From: Tidjanibacter sp.
Lineage (GTDB): Bacteria; Bacteroidota; Bacteroidia; Bacteroidales; Rikenellaceae
Reading direction: 5' to 3'
NCBI GenBank assembly: GCA_017630115.1
Contig: JAGBVY010000047.1
Span: forward strand, 1-28,205
Length of the DNA: 28,205 bases
Below are positions 16,089 through 26,600 of this stretch, piece after piece (the first letter of the stretch is position 1; every line of letters starts with the position of its first letter). The notes under the pieces were generated by a model, which did not search any database, was not told the DNA's origin, and saw only the letters and a list, made by a program, of their open reading frames with translations. A program made the position numbers and the translations under genes.

Positions 16089-16940
16089 CTATTTATTCAT
16101 TTGACGTAGGTAACACTCAATAGTATTTTCAAGCAAGCAAGCGCGGGTCATAGGGCCACAGCCACCGGGAACGGGGGTAATAACCGAGGCTTTATCTTTG
16201 CACCCCTCAAAATCGACATCGCCACAGAGTTTGCCCGTCTCGGGGTCGCGATTGACACCAACATCCATAATCACAACACCCTCGCTCACCATATCGGCCT
16301 TGACAAACTTAGGCCTACCGATGGCAACCACCAAAATCTCAGCCTGGCGAGTAATTTCGGCGAGATTTTTAGTGCGGCTATGGGCAATGGTTACAGTGGC
16401 GTTGCGGTCGAGCAGCAGTTTCGACACAGGAAGACCAACAATGTTGCTGCGGCCAATCACCACAGCACGTTTGCCCTCAATCTCAATACCTGCCTTATCG
16501 AGCAATTCAATGACACCCTTAGGGGTGCAAGCAACCACACCTTCCTGTTTTTGCCACAGAGCAGCCACATTGAGTGGGTGGAAGCCATCAACATCTTTCT
16601 CGTGGCTAATGGTTTCTATAATCCTACTCTCGCTAATATGCTTAGGCAGAGGGAGCTGCACCAAAATTCCATCAACCTCTTTATCCTCATTAAGTTCTTC
16701 GATGAGGGCGATGAGTTCCTCTTCGCTGATAGTATCGGGTTTTTTAATGGTGGTACTCTTAAACCCCACCTCCTCAGAATCCTTGGCCTTACCAGTCACA
16801 TAGGATACACTTGCGGGATCGTTGCCAACCAGCACCACAACAAGGTGGGGAACACGACCATACTTTTTGTCGTATTCGGCTACTTCGGCAGCGAGTCGTT
16901 GTTTGACCTCGGTCGCCAGCTCTTTTCCGCTAATAATCAT
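16089..16940 (-). CDS. folD: Bifunctional methylenetetrahydrofolate dehydrogenase/methenyltetrahydrofolate cyclohydrolase
   Basis: FolD turns 5,10-methylene-THF into 10-formyl-THF, the one-carbon donor used by PurN and PurH. The 283 aa protein shows the catalytic Y47-x3-K51 pair (SYVTGK), the DGFHPLN motif, the dinucleotide-binding GRSNIVGLPVSKLLL segment and PVPGGCGPMT near the C-terminus (the usual V after PVPGG is C here). Length is normal. It sits inside the purine array between purD (18 bases upstream) and purB (2 bases downstream), which strongly suggests that its expression is tied to purine demand. Confidence 0.98.
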   Translation of the reverse strand: MIISGKELATEVKQRLAAEVAEYDKKYGRVPHLVVVLVGNDPASVSYVTGKAKDSEEVGFKSTTIKKPDTISEEELIALIEELNEDKEVDGILVQLPLPKHISESRIIETISHEKDVDGFHPLNVAALWQKQEGVVACTPKGVIELLDKAGIEIEGKRAVVIGRSNIVGLPVSKLLLDRNATVTIAHSRTKNLAEITRQAEILVVAIGRPKFVKADMVSEGVVIMDVGVNRDPETGKLCGDVDFEGCKDKASVITPVPGGCGPMTRACLLENTIECYLRQMNK

Positions 16941-16958
16941 ATACTTATATCGTTTTAA

Positions 16959-18215
16959 TTAGTCCAACACTTTATGTCCAATATCGCGGCGATAGAAGAG
17001 TCCATCGCACTGAACCTCTGCCACAGCCGCAAGTGCCTTCTGCTGTGCATCGGCAAGCGACTGGCCTCGGCCAACAACCATCAGCACCCTACCGCCGGCC
17101 GTAACGAGTTTGCCCTCCTTCACGGCTGTACCCATATGATACTTTATGGCATCGTTGTTGTCAAGACCCTCAATAACAACTCCTTTGGCGTAGCTTCCGG
17201 GGTAGCCTGTCGAGGCCATAACAATGCCCAACAGGGCATCGTTGCTCCATTTAGTCGTACAATCACGACCATCTATGGCTGCATCGAAAAGTTCGTATAT
17301 GTCGCTCTCCAAACGTGGCAGCACAACCTCGGTTTCGGGGTCGCCAAAGCGAGCATTAAACTCAATAACCTTTGGCCCGTCGGCAGTAAGGATTAGGCCA
17401 CCATAGAGCACTCCCTTAAACGGAACACCCTCCTCAACCATTGCCTTAGCCGTAGGCTTCATAATTTTCTCCAAGGCAAACGCCTCCACATCGGCAGTGA
17501 CAAATGGAACGGGGCTATATGCTCCCATACCGCCCGTATTTGGCCCTTTGTCGCCCTCCCAAGCACGTTTGTGATCTTGGGCCATAGCAAGTGGATAGAC
17601 CTTCTCGCCCGAGACAACGCACATAAACGAGAATTCGGGGCCGTCGAGGAAATCCTCCACAACCACCCTACCCTTGCCAAAGCTCTCATCCAAGAGCATA
17701 TCCCTCAGCGCTACGTCGGCCTCGTCGTAGCTCTCGGCCACGACAACACCTTTACCAGCGGCCAGTCCGTCGTACTTAATGACAGCGGGCAGAGGGTGCG
17801 AGCAGACATAGGCTTTGGCTTCGTCGTAGCTATCAAAAGCCTCATAGCCAGCAGTCGGAATGGCATATTTGGCCATAAGCCTCTTGGCAAACTCCTTACT
17901 ACTTTCAATCTGAGCCGCCTTCTTCGTTGGGCCGAAAATCCTAAGCCCCTCCTCGACAAACCTATCTACAATGCCTACGGCAAGCGAGGCCTCTGGGCCA
18001 ACCACCGTGAGGTCGATAGACTCCTTGTGGGCAAAGTTCACCAAACTCTCTACGTCGCACACATCTATGGCCACACACTCGGCTTGGGCTGCAATACCGG
18101 CATTGCCGGGCGCGCAATATATCTTCTGGACTTGTGGACTGCGGCTCAGCGCATCGACAATAGCGTGACATCTGCCACCGCTGCCAACAACAAGCACCCT
18201 CTTATCTCGTGTCAT
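16959..18215 (-). CDS. purD: Phosphoribosylamine-glycine ligase (GAR synthetase)
   Basis: PurD ligates glycine to phosphoribosylamine with ATP, the second step of the pathway. This is a 418 aa ATP-grasp protein: the N-terminal domain begins RVLVVGSGGRCHAI, where most family members have GGREHA, so the usual Arg-Glu-His is changed to Arg-Cys-His. KYDGLAAGKGVVVA and NTGGMGAYSP are the expected nucleotide and substrate loops, and EFNARFGDPE holds the metal-binding residues. Length and order are normal. It lies 24 bases after purH and 18 before folD. Confidence 0.98.
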   Translation of the reverse strand: MTRDKRVLVVGSGGRCHAIVDALSRSPQVQKIYCAPGNAGIAAQAECVAIDVCDVESLVNFAHKESIDLTVVGPEASLAVGIVDRFVEEGLRIFGPTKKAAQIESSKEFAKRLMAKYAIPTAGYEAFDSYDEAKAYVCSHPLPAVIKYDGLAAGKGVVVAESYDEADVALRDMLLDESFGKGRVVVEDFLDGPEFSFMCVVSGEKVYPLAMAQDHKRAWEGDKGPNTGGMGAYSPVPFVTADVEAFALEKIMKPTAKAMVEEGVPFKGVLYGGLILTADGPKVIEFNARFGDPETEVVLPRLESDIYELFDAAIDGRDCTTKWSNDALLGIVMASTGYPGSYAKGVVIEGLDNNDAIKYHMGTAVKEGKLVTAGGRVLMVVGRGQSLADAQQKALAAVAEVQCDGLFYRRDIGHKVLD

Positions 18216-18239
18216 ATACTACCTATTCTATTTATTAGT

Positions 18240-19769
18240 TTAGTGTTTGAAGTGGCGCATACCCGTAAAGAGCATTGCAATACCTTTCTCATTGGCCTTA
18301 GCGATAGCATCTTCGTCGCGGATGCTACCACCGGGCTGAACAATAGCCACAACGCCATACTTCGAGGCCAGTTCTACCGTATCGTCAAAGGGCAAGAATC
18401 CGTCGGAAGCAAGTACAAGTCCTTCGGTATGACCAGCATTTTTGGCCTGATTGAGTGCAATCTCAGCCGAGCCGACCCTATTCATCTGACCTGCGCCAAC
18501 ACCGAGGGTCATACCATCCTTAACGACAACAATAGCGTTGGATTTGACGTGTTTGACAATCCTCCAACCGAAGTTCATATCGACCAACTCTTGCTCGGTG
18601 GGCTTGCGCTCCGTAACACACTGCTCGGCCACAACCGCAAGGCAATCGATGTCGGCATCCTGCACGAGCAAACCGCCCGTCACGCCAACATACTGTTTTT
18701 GGGCCTCCTTTTGGCCATTCATCTCCACCTCCAAGAGTCGGAGATTTTTCTTTGTGGAGAGTATTTCGAGAGCCTCAGGCTCAAATGCGGGGGCCATAAC
18801 AATCTCCAAGAAGATGGGTTTCATCAGGGCAGCCACCTCGGCAGTCAAGGGGCGGTTCATTGCAACAATACCGCCATAAATACTAACCTTATCGGCCTCG
18901 TATGCCCTCTTCCAAGCCTCGGCTATATCTGCGCCCACGCCTGCACCGCAAGGGTTCATATGTTTCAGACCCACGCAGAAGGGCTCGCTAAACTCCCTAA
19001 CAATCTGCAAAGCTGCGTTTGCATCCTGAATGTTGTTGTACGACAGCTCCTTACCGCCCAACTGACGAGCATAAGCAACCGAGTAGGCCACCTTCTGGCC
19101 ACTGCGATAGAACGATGCCTGCTGGTGGGGGTTCTCGCCGTAGCGCAAGCTCTGCACAGCGTCGAATTGGAGAAAGAGTTTCTCCTCCAAGCCCGCAGCC
19201 TTACGCATATAGGTGGCAATGTGGCTATCGTAGAGAGCCGTATGGGTGTAGGCCTTTGCAGAAAGGCTCAGGCGGGTAGCGGGCAGAGTATTGCCATAGG
19301 TGCGAATCTCATCGAGCACCTTCTGGTAGTCGTCGGGGTCGCACACCACGCTCACCGAGGCGTAGTTTTTAGCCGCACTACGCAACATCGAAGGGCCACC
19401 GATGTCGATATTCTCAACAGCCTCCTCCATAGTCACGCCCTCTTTGGCGATGGTAGCCTCAAAGGGATAGAGATTGACGCATACCAAATCGATGGTTTCG
19501 ATATTATTCTCAGCAAGCTGAGCCATATGCTCCTGTTTATCGCGACGTGCCAACAAGCCTCCGTGTACTTTGGGGTGGAGAGTCTTTACCCTACCCTCAC
19601 AAATCTCCGGAAAGCCCGTAACGTCGCTGATGTTCGTTACCTCCAAACCACTATTCCTCAGTGCAGCCAGCGTGCCACTGGTGGAGATAATCTCCCAGCC
19701 CATTTTGCTCAGCTGAGTGGCAAACTCAACAACACCTCTCTTGTCGCTAACACTAACTAATGCTCTCAT
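18240..19769 (-). CDS. purH: Bifunctional AICAR transformylase/IMP cyclohydrolase
   Basis: PurH carries out the last two steps to IMP: formylation of AICAR with 10-formyl-THF and ring closure. The 509 aa protein has the N-terminal MGS-like cyclohydrolase domain (start RALVSVSDKRGVVEFA, with LHPKVHGG near residue 65) and the larger transformylase domain with the conserved KHMNPCG stretch, SDGFLPFDD and the C-terminal TGMRHFKH. Length is normal. Both the upstream purN product and this enzyme consume formyl-folate, which fits folD nearby. Spacing is 30 bases from purN. Confidence 0.98.
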   Translation of the reverse strand: MRALVSVSDKRGVVEFATQLSKMGWEIISTSGTLAALRNSGLEVTNISDVTGFPEICEGRVKTLHPKVHGGLLARRDKQEHMAQLAENNIETIDLVCVNLYPFEATIAKEGVTMEEAVENIDIGGPSMLRSAAKNYASVSVVCDPDDYQKVLDEIRTYGNTLPATRLSLSAKAYTHTALYDSHIATYMRKAAGLEEKLFLQFDAVQSLRYGENPHQQASFYRSGQKVAYSVAYARQLGGKELSYNNIQDANAALQIVREFSEPFCVGLKHMNPCGAGVGADIAEAWKRAYEADKVSIYGGIVAMNRPLTAEVAALMKPIFLEIVMAPAFEPEALEILSTKKNLRLLEVEMNGQKEAQKQYVGVTGGLLVQDADIDCLAVVAEQCVTERKPTEQELVDMNFGWRIVKHVKSNAIVVVKDGMTLGVGAGQMNRVGSAEIALNQAKNAGHTEGLVLASDGFLPFDDTVELASKYGVVAIVQPGGSIRDEDAIAKANEKGIAMLFTGMRHFKH

Positions 19770-19799
19770 TGTCTATCGTTTATATATCTTCACTTATTA

Positions 19800-20366
19800 C
19801 TATTTACTACTTATTAACTTCTGTATAGTCTGGACATAGAGTTGGTGCTCGGCCTTATGAATCATCGTTTCCAGTTCCTCCATATCGTCGCCCTCATAGG
19901 GTACGGCCACCTGCGAGATAATTTTGCCCCCATCGAGGGTTTCATCCACATAGTGAATCGTCACACCAAATACCTTCACACCATACTCGAAAGCGTCCCT
20001 AATGCCGTGAGCACCGGGGAAAGCCGGCAACAGCGCAGGGTGGATATTTATTATACGACCACCATAGCGGCCAAGCAGTTCCTCGCCCACAATTCGCATA
20101 TATCCGGCCAAGCAGACCAAATCGACTCCGAGCGAGTCCATTCTATCGGCAATCATACTCTCGGCCTCGCGCTTGGAGCCAAACTCTTTGGGGTTGAAAA
20201 CCAACGTCTCAACGCCATACTTAGCCGCCCTTTCGAGCACATAAGCGCCAGCCTTGTCGCACACGCACAGTACCACCTCGGCATCCACATCGCCGCGTCG
20301 GCACCCCTCGGCAATTGCCTCGAAATTGGAGCCACTACCGCTCGCAAAAACAGCCAAACGTTTCAT
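19800..20366 (-). CDS. purN: Phosphoribosylglycinamide formyltransferase
   Basis: PurN transfers a formyl group from 10-formyl-THF to GAR, the third step. The 188 aa protein has the phosphate-binding ASGSGSNFEAI loop at residues 8-18, and the catalytic trio N107, H109 (in NIHPALLP) and D145 (in LDGG), all present. Length is normal. The start codon follows the purM stop directly with no bases between, so the two are probably translationally coupled. No purT is seen in the window, so this folate route is the one encoded here. Confidence 0.98.
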   Translation of the reverse strand: MKRLAVFASGSGSNFEAIAEGCRRGDVDAEVVLCVCDKAGAYVLERAAKYGVETLVFNPKEFGSKREAESMIADRMDSLGVDLVCLAGYMRIVGEELLGRYGGRIINIHPALLPAFPGAHGIRDAFEYGVKVFGVTIHYVDETLDGGKIISQVAVPYEGDDMEELETMIHKAEHQLYVQTIQKLISSK

Positions 20367-21392
20367 CTAAACCAATGTTACGCCTTCGCCCTGAATGATT
20401 TTGCCGATAACCGTAGCCCTCTCACCCTGCTCGGTGAGGATAGCAACAACTCTCTCGGCATCCTTCTCATCTACGGCCAAAACCATACCTACACCCATAT
20501 TGAAGATGTTGAACATCTCCCTATGAGGTACTTTACCATACTCTTCGAGCAGTCTAAATACGGGCAAAATCTCCCAGCTGCCTTCCTTAACCTCTACGCC
20601 CTGACCCTCGGCCAAGATACGAGGAATGTTCTCGTCGAAACCGCCACCGGTAATGTGGGCAATACCGTGAACATCCACCTCGGCAAGCACAGCGTGAACC
20701 TGCTTAATATATATTTTGGTAGGAGTGAGCAACATCTCGCCCAGAGTCTGATTGCCCGTATGGGCATATTTCTCGCCGAGGCACAGACCATTGTCGGCAA
20801 CAATCTTCCTCACAAGGCTGAAACCATTGGAGTGGACACCGCTCGAAGCCACGCCCACAAGCACATCGCCTACCTTCACCTTGGAGCAGTCAATCAGTTT
20901 CGACTTCTCAACAGCACCAACCGTAAAGCCTGCAATGTCATATTCGCCCTCAGCATACATTCCGGGCATCTCAGCAGTCTCGCCACCGACAAGCGCGCAA
21001 CCTGCTTGGCGGCAACCCTCGGCCACACCCGAAACGATAGCCTCCACAGTGGCGGGATTGTTCTTACCCACAGCCACATAGTCGAGGAAGATGAGTGGCT
21101 CGGCGCCCTGTGCCAACACGTCGTTCACACACATTGCCACAGCGTCAATACCGATTGTGTCGTGCTTATCCATCTCGAAAGCGATTTTCAGCTTTGTACC
21201 CACGCCATCGGTTCCGCTAACCAACACAGGGTGCTCATAGCCCAGCGAGTCCAAATCGAACATACCGCCAAACGAGCCAATGTTGCCCATACTGCCTTTG
21301 CGAGTGGTGGATGCAACGTGTTTCTTTATACGGCTTACAACCTCATAACCTGCTTCGAGATTTACTCCGGAAGCCTCATAACTCTTTGCCAT
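20367..21392 (-). CDS. purM: Phosphoribosylformylglycinamidine cyclo-ligase (AIR synthetase)
   Basis: PurM closes the imidazole ring, converting FGAM to AIR with ATP, the fifth step. The 341 aa protein starts with the characteristic KSYEASGVNLEAGYE, has the ATP-binding GTDGVGTKLKIA at residues 60-71, GGETAEMPGMY near the middle and GGGFDENIPRI in the second half. These are diagnostic of PurM rather than other PurM-fold proteins such as PurL or SelD. Length is normal. It follows purF by 37 bases and abuts purN. Confidence 0.98.
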   Translation of the reverse strand: MAKSYEASGVNLEAGYEVVSRIKKHVASTTRKGSMGNIGSFGGMFDLDSLGYEHPVLVSGTDGVGTKLKIAFEMDKHDTIGIDAVAMCVNDVLAQGAEPLIFLDYVAVGKNNPATVEAIVSGVAEGCRQAGCALVGGETAEMPGMYAEGEYDIAGFTVGAVEKSKLIDCSKVKVGDVLVGVASSGVHSNGFSLVRKIVADNGLCLGEKYAHTGNQTLGEMLLTPTKIYIKQVHAVLAEVDVHGIAHITGGGFDENIPRILAEGQGVEVKEGSWEILPVFRLLEEYGKVPHREMFNIFNMGVGMVLAVDEKDAERVVAILTEQGERATVIGKIIQGEGVTLV

Positions 21393-21429
21393 AAAATATA
21401 TAGTTGTCTATTAAATTATTATCTTTCAG

Positions 21430-22884
21430 CTATTTAACCTTAATCTGGTAGCGCTTATAAAGGGTTGCCTCTTCGTCGGTGAGGTAGAGGTCGGTTGGGT
21501 AGTTGCCATCGAAGCACGCCATACACATCTCACACCTATCGCCCGAAGCCATCAGAGCCTTAGTCGAAAGGAATGCCAACGAATCGGCACCGATGTAGTC
21601 CCTCACCTCATCTACACTCATATTGGCCGAGATTAGCTCCTCCTCAGTGGAGGTATCAACGCCATAGTAGCAAGCGTGCCTCATTGTGGGTGACGCAATC
21701 CTAACGTGCACCTCGCTTGCCCCCGCCTCTTTCAACAGTCGGACAATACGTTTGGAGGTCGTACCCCTAACAATCGAGTCATCAACCATTACCACCCTCT
21801 TGCCACCAACAATGCTCCTGACGGCCGAGAGTTTCATCCTCACGCCCTTCTCGCGCATACTCTGCGAGGGTTGGATGAAGGTGCGAGCCACATACTTACT
21901 CTTCACAAGGCCCATTTCGTAGGGGATGCCACTTGCCTCGGCATAGCCAATGGCGGCACTCAGGCTCGAATCGGGCACACCTATAACGATGTCGGCATCA
22001 ACAGGAGATTCCTTATAGAGAAGTTTGCCACTCTCTTTGCGGAAGGCGTGAACATTGCAACCGTCAATATCGCTGTCGGGGCGAGCAAAATAGATATACT
22101 CCATAGAGCACATCTTGTAGTGCTTGTAGCTGGAAAAATGGTTGCTACGGATGCCGTGGTGGTCAATCGAAATAATCTCGCCCGGCTCAACATCCCTAAC
22201 GAACTCTGCACCAATAACCTCAAAAGCACAACTTTCGCTTGCCACCACCCAGCTGCCATCCTTCAACTTTCCGAGCGAGAGAGGTTTAAGACCATACTTA
22301 TCCCTGCAAGCATAGATACGCTTGGAGGTCATAATCAAGAAAGCAAATGCTCCCTCGACCATATTGAGCGCCTCCATAATGGAGTGTATTCGATCGACGT
22401 GGGCCTGTGCAGCATCCTTCTTGATAAGGTTGGCAATAATCTCGCAATCTGAGGAGGTCAAAAACAAACTCCCCCTATCTTCGAGGTGTTTGCGCAGGCG
22501 GTGGGCATTGACAAGTTTGCCATTGTAGGAGATGGCAAAGTCACCCGTACCGTGGTGGAATACAATAGGTTGGATATTCTCCGAAACGATTCCGCCACCA
22601 GCATTGGTATAGAGCACCTGACCAACCGAAATGCGACCTTCGAGTTGGGCAAGATTTTCCTCGTTGAAAACATTATTGACAAGTCCCGGGCCTTTTATGT
22701 AGCGCAATTCGCCCTCGGAGGTTGCACTCACAATACCACAGCCCTCCTGCCCCCTATGTTGGAGCGAGTGAAGGCCATAGTAGCAAAGGTTAGCAGCCTC
22801 GTCGGTACCATAGATACCAAAGACGCCACACTCCTCTCTTGGGCCACCTATCAGCCCGCTATTTCTCCTTTCGTCGGAGTTCAT
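21430..22884 (-). CDS. purF: Amidophosphoribosyltransferase
   Basis: PurF makes phosphoribosylamine from PRPP and glutamine, the first committed step. This 484 aa protein is of the Bacillus type. It has an 18-residue propeptide before the catalytic Cys19 (EECGVFG), which must be removed to free the N-terminal nucleophile. Cysteines equivalent to the 4Fe-4S ligands of the B. subtilis enzyme are present: C259 (MCSMEY), C405 (HACYYG) and the C451-x2-C454-x2-C457 cluster. The PRPP motif VVMVDDSIVRGTT is at 364-376. The cluster in related enzymes makes the protein oxygen-labile, in keeping with an anaerobe. It lies nine bases after purC. Confidence 0.98.
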   Translation of the reverse strand: MNSDERRNSGLIGGPREECGVFGIYGTDEAANLCYYGLHSLQHRGQEGCGIVSATSEGELRYIKGPGLVNNVFNEENLAQLEGRISVGQVLYTNAGGGIVSENIQPIVFHHGTGDFAISYNGKLVNAHRLRKHLEDRGSLFLTSSDCEIIANLIKKDAAQAHVDRIHSIMEALNMVEGAFAFLIMTSKRIYACRDKYGLKPLSLGKLKDGSWVVASESCAFEVIGAEFVRDVEPGEIISIDHHGIRSNHFSSYKHYKMCSMEYIYFARPDSDIDGCNVHAFRKESGKLLYKESPVDADIVIGVPDSSLSAAIGYAEASGIPYEMGLVKSKYVARTFIQPSQSMREKGVRMKLSAVRSIVGGKRVVMVDDSIVRGTTSKRIVRLLKEAGASEVHVRIASPTMRHACYYGVDTSTEEELISANMSVDEVRDYIGADSLAFLSTKALMASGDRCEMCMACFDGNYPTDLYLTDEEATLYKRYQIKVK

Positions 22885-22893
22885 TGGTAGTTA

Positions 22894-23607
22894 TTATTTA
22901 ATGGTATTCAAACGTGCATCAATCTCCTCGTAGGCCTCGATAACCTTACCCATATCCCTGCGGAAGCGGTCTTTATCGAGTTTCTCATTGGTGGTTGCAT
23001 CCCAGAGGCGGCAGGTGTCGGGGCTAATTTCGTCGGCCAAAACAATCTTGCCGTCGGCAGTCTTACCAAACTCAATTTTGAAGTCCACCAAGCGGATATT
23101 CACCTGTGCAAACATCTCGATAAGGGCCTTGTTGATACGCTCGGTGAGGCTATAAATCTCTGCGAGTTCCTCGTAGGTAGCTGCGCCCAGAGCCACAGCG
23201 TGGTGGTCGTTGATAAGGGGGTCGCCAAGCGAGTCATCCTTATAGCAAATCTCGTAGATAGTGTTCGAGGGGATAGTGCCCTCCTCAATACCCAGACGTT
23301 TGGCCATCGAGCCTGCAATAACATTGCGAACAATCACCTCCAAAGGCATAATCGACACCTTCAAGCAGAGCTGATCACGCTCATTAAGAGTTTCGATGTA
23401 GTGGGTGGGGATACCTGCCTCGCGGAGTTTGTGGAAAACAATGGTCGAGATACGGTTATTGAGCACACCTTTATTCTCGATAGTTGCCTTCTTAATGTTG
23501 TTGAATGCGGTTGCAGCGTCCTTGTAGTGAATAATTACCCTATCCTCTTGGTCGGTTGCATACACCTGTTTTGCTTTGCCCTCATAGAGCATCTCTAACT
23601 GTTTCAT
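22894..23607 (-). CDS. purC: SAICAR synthetase
   Basis: PurC joins aspartate to CAIR with ATP to form SAICAR, the seventh step in classical order. The 237 aa protein starts MKQLEMLYEGKAKQVY, has the nucleotide loop YEGKAK at residues 8-13, the VIVRNVIAGS stretch, and the conserved EISPDTCRLWD near the C-terminal third. Length is normal for the bacterial single-domain form. It lies 33 bases after purL and nine before purF. Confidence 0.98.
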   Translation of the reverse strand: MKQLEMLYEGKAKQVYATDQEDRVIIHYKDAATAFNNIKKATIENKGVLNNRISTIVFHKLREAGIPTHYIETLNERDQLCLKVSIMPLEVIVRNVIAGSMAKRLGIEEGTIPSNTIYEICYKDDSLGDPLINDHHAVALGAATYEELAEIYSLTERINKALIEMFAQVNIRLVDFKIEFGKTADGKIVLADEISPDTCRLWDATTNEKLDKDRFRRDMGKVIEAYEEIDARLNTIK

Positions 23608-23640
23608 TTCCTGATGATTTTATTATATAATTACACAAAT

Positions 23641-26600
23641 TTATTTCTTTCTGAAATATGCCACAGCATTGCGGAAGAGGTTTTGCTCCTTATTGCCCGC
23701 AATGTTCTTCATAAGTCCATCCTCGTAGCGCTCCGAGTGGCCCATCTTACCGAGCACCCTACCCTCGGGCGAAATGATACCCTCAATAGCCTCCGTTGAG
23801 CCGTTGGGATTCTCAGGCGAGTGCATAGTTGCCTGTCCCTCGCTATCGGCATACTGGAAGGCAATCTGGCCGCGCTCCCTAAGCTCTCGTGCCAACTCGG
23901 CGCTTGCCACAAACTTACCCTCGCCGTGCGAAGCAGCAATGGAGTGGAGTTCGCCCAAGCTAAAACCTCTCAGCCAAGGCGAAGCCACCGAAGCCACCCT
24001 TGTGGTGACAATCTGCGATATGTGGCGATGGATGTCGTTGTGGAACAAGGTGGGCGACTCCTCGTTGAGCTGACCAATCTTTCCAAAGGGAAGCAGGCCC
24101 GATTTAACCAGTGCTTGGAATCCGTTGCAGATACCCAAAATCAGACCGCCACGCTCGTCCAAGCGGCCAATGGCCTCTTTCACCAAGCTGTTTTGCAACA
24201 CATTGGCAATAAACTTACCGCTACCGTCGGGCTCGTCGCCAGCCGAGAAGCCTCCGCTAAGAGCCAATATATGACACTCATCAATCATCTGAGCCATCTG
24301 TCGTGTGGAGCGTTCAATATCCTGGGCTGTAAGGTTGCAGAATACCGAAGTGCGTACCTCAGCTCCCTCGCGAGCAAATGCCTTAGCCATATCGTAGTCG
24401 CAGTTGGTGCCGGGGAATACGGGCAGATAGACCACTGGGTGTTCAACAGCTTCGCCGGGCCATACGGCACACTCGCTACCCGAAGTAGCATTCTCCACCT
24501 CGCCCTGTTTGCCACTGCAATCGGGATAAATCTCCGTAAAGCGGCAGCGATTGGTCTGATAGAGTTCCTCAATCGACATCGAGCAGCCATTTACGGTCAG
24601 CACCTTGCTCTCGGTTGTGTGGCCCAAAAGTTCAAAGTGGGGATAGTCGAGTTCCCTATTGCTCTCAATCAAAATAGAGCCATAGTTCCAACCGAACAAA
24701 TCCTCCTCAGCCACACTCACCTCAGCGCCTATCTCATTACCAAAGCTCATCTTAGCCAGCGCCTCTGCCACGCCACCAAAGCCAATGGCGTAGGCCGAAG
24801 TGATAGCGCCCGAGTAAATCTTATGGCGCACGGTTTCGTATATATCAATAAGTTCTGCCGTATCGGGCATATAGTTTGCCAGAGGAGTGTGGCGCACCAG
24901 ATAGAGGTAGCTACCCGCACTCTTCCACTCAGGACTAATCACCACCCTACTATCCACCGCGGCAACACCAAATGCCACCAGCGTAGGAGGCACGCTAATG
25001 TCGGCAAAAGTACCACTCATAGAGTCCTTACCGCCAATCGAAGGCAATCCCAGAGCCACCTGCATACGCAGTGCGCCCAACAAAGCTGCCATAGGTTTGC
25101 CCCAAGCCTTGGGCGAGTTCATCTTCTCGAAGTACTCCTGATACGAAAAACGCATCTTGTCGTACTCAGCACCCGCTGCCACAGCCTTAGCCACAGCCTC
25201 CACCACAGCATAGGCAGCGCCGTGATAGGGACTCCAACTGCTCAGATAGGGGTTGAAACCAAAGGCCATAAGGCTGGCTGTATTGGTGGTGTGGTTGCCA
25301 ACGGGCAGCCTCTGTACACTCACCTGAGCCTCTGTGCGCTGGGTCTTGCCACCAAAAGGCATCAACACTGTCGAGCGACCAATGCTCGAATCGAACATCT
25401 CTACAAGGCCCTTCTGCGAGGTTACATTCTCATCGGCCAAAATAGCCCTAAACTTCTCCTCTATTCCGTTGCCCTGAATCTCCCTAACGAAAGGATTGCG
25501 CTCCTCAATAGCGCCCACACAGACTTTGGCATAGTGTTTTGCACCGGCCGAGTCGATAAATTCGCGGCTCAAATCAGCCACCACCTCCTCGCCATAGAAC
25601 ATCCTCATACGGCCCGTATAGGTTACGTCGGCAACGTGGGTAATCTCAATGTTCTCCTCGTGGCAGTAGCTCTCAAACTCCGCCCTATCCTTAGCCTCCA
25701 CAACAACCGACATACGCTCCTGCGACTCGCTAATAGCAAGCTCCGTAGCATTCAGGCCGCTATATTTCGTAGGCACTCTATCGAGATAAATATCCAAGCC
25801 GTCGGTAAGCTCGCCAATAGCAACACTCACACCACCTGCGCCAAAGTCATTCGACTTCTTAACAAGGCGTGTAACCTCGGGACGGCGGAACAGACGAGCA
25901 ATCTTCCTCTCCTCGGGAGCATTACCCTTCTGCACCTCGCTACCGCACTCCTCAATCGACGAGGCGTTGTGCTCCTTCGACGAGCCAGTAGCGCCACCTA
26001 TGCCATCGCGGCCGGTGCGGCCACCAAACATCAAAATCACATCGCCCTCAGCAGGAGTTTCACGCCTAACATTCTCGGCCTTAACTGCGCCTACAACAGC
26101 GCCAATCTCCATACGTTTGGCCACATAGTTGGGGTGGTAAATCTCCCTAACGTGGGTTGTAGCCAATCCAATCTGGTTGCCATACGACGAGTAGCCGGCA
26201 GCAGCTTTGAGCGAAATAACCCTCTGGGGCAACTTACCCTTCAAGGTCTGGCCCACAGGTAGGTAGATATTGCCTGCACCGGTAACCCTCATTGCCTGAT
26301 AGACATAGCTCCTACCACTCAGCGGGTCGCGGATTGCGCCACCCAAGCAGGTCGAAGCGCCACCAAAAGGCTCAATCTCGGTTGGGTGGTTGTGCGTCTC
26401 GTTCTTGAACATCAAGAGCCAACGCTCCTTCCTATCGTCCACATCCACATCGACATAGATACTGCAAGCATTGTTCTCCTCGCTTTGCTCCATATCGTCG
26501 AGTAGGCCCTGTTTCTTCAAGTAGCGAGCGCCAATGGTTGCAAGGTCCATAAGGCAGAGGCTCTTATGCTCTCGGCCCAATTTCTTGCGTATGTTGTGCC

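Noticed and set aside
17571..19760. A 729-codon open frame antisense to purD and purH
   Set aside because: It runs antisense across two certain genes and shows no protein family features. Similar antisense frames lie opposite guaB (11905-13515) and purM/purN (19842-21437) and were rejected for the same reason.
23821..26262. An 813-codon open frame antisense to purL
   Set aside because: PurL on the other strand is unmistakable along its whole length. The antisense frame has no recognisable domain; long open antisense frames are common in this window because of codon bias.
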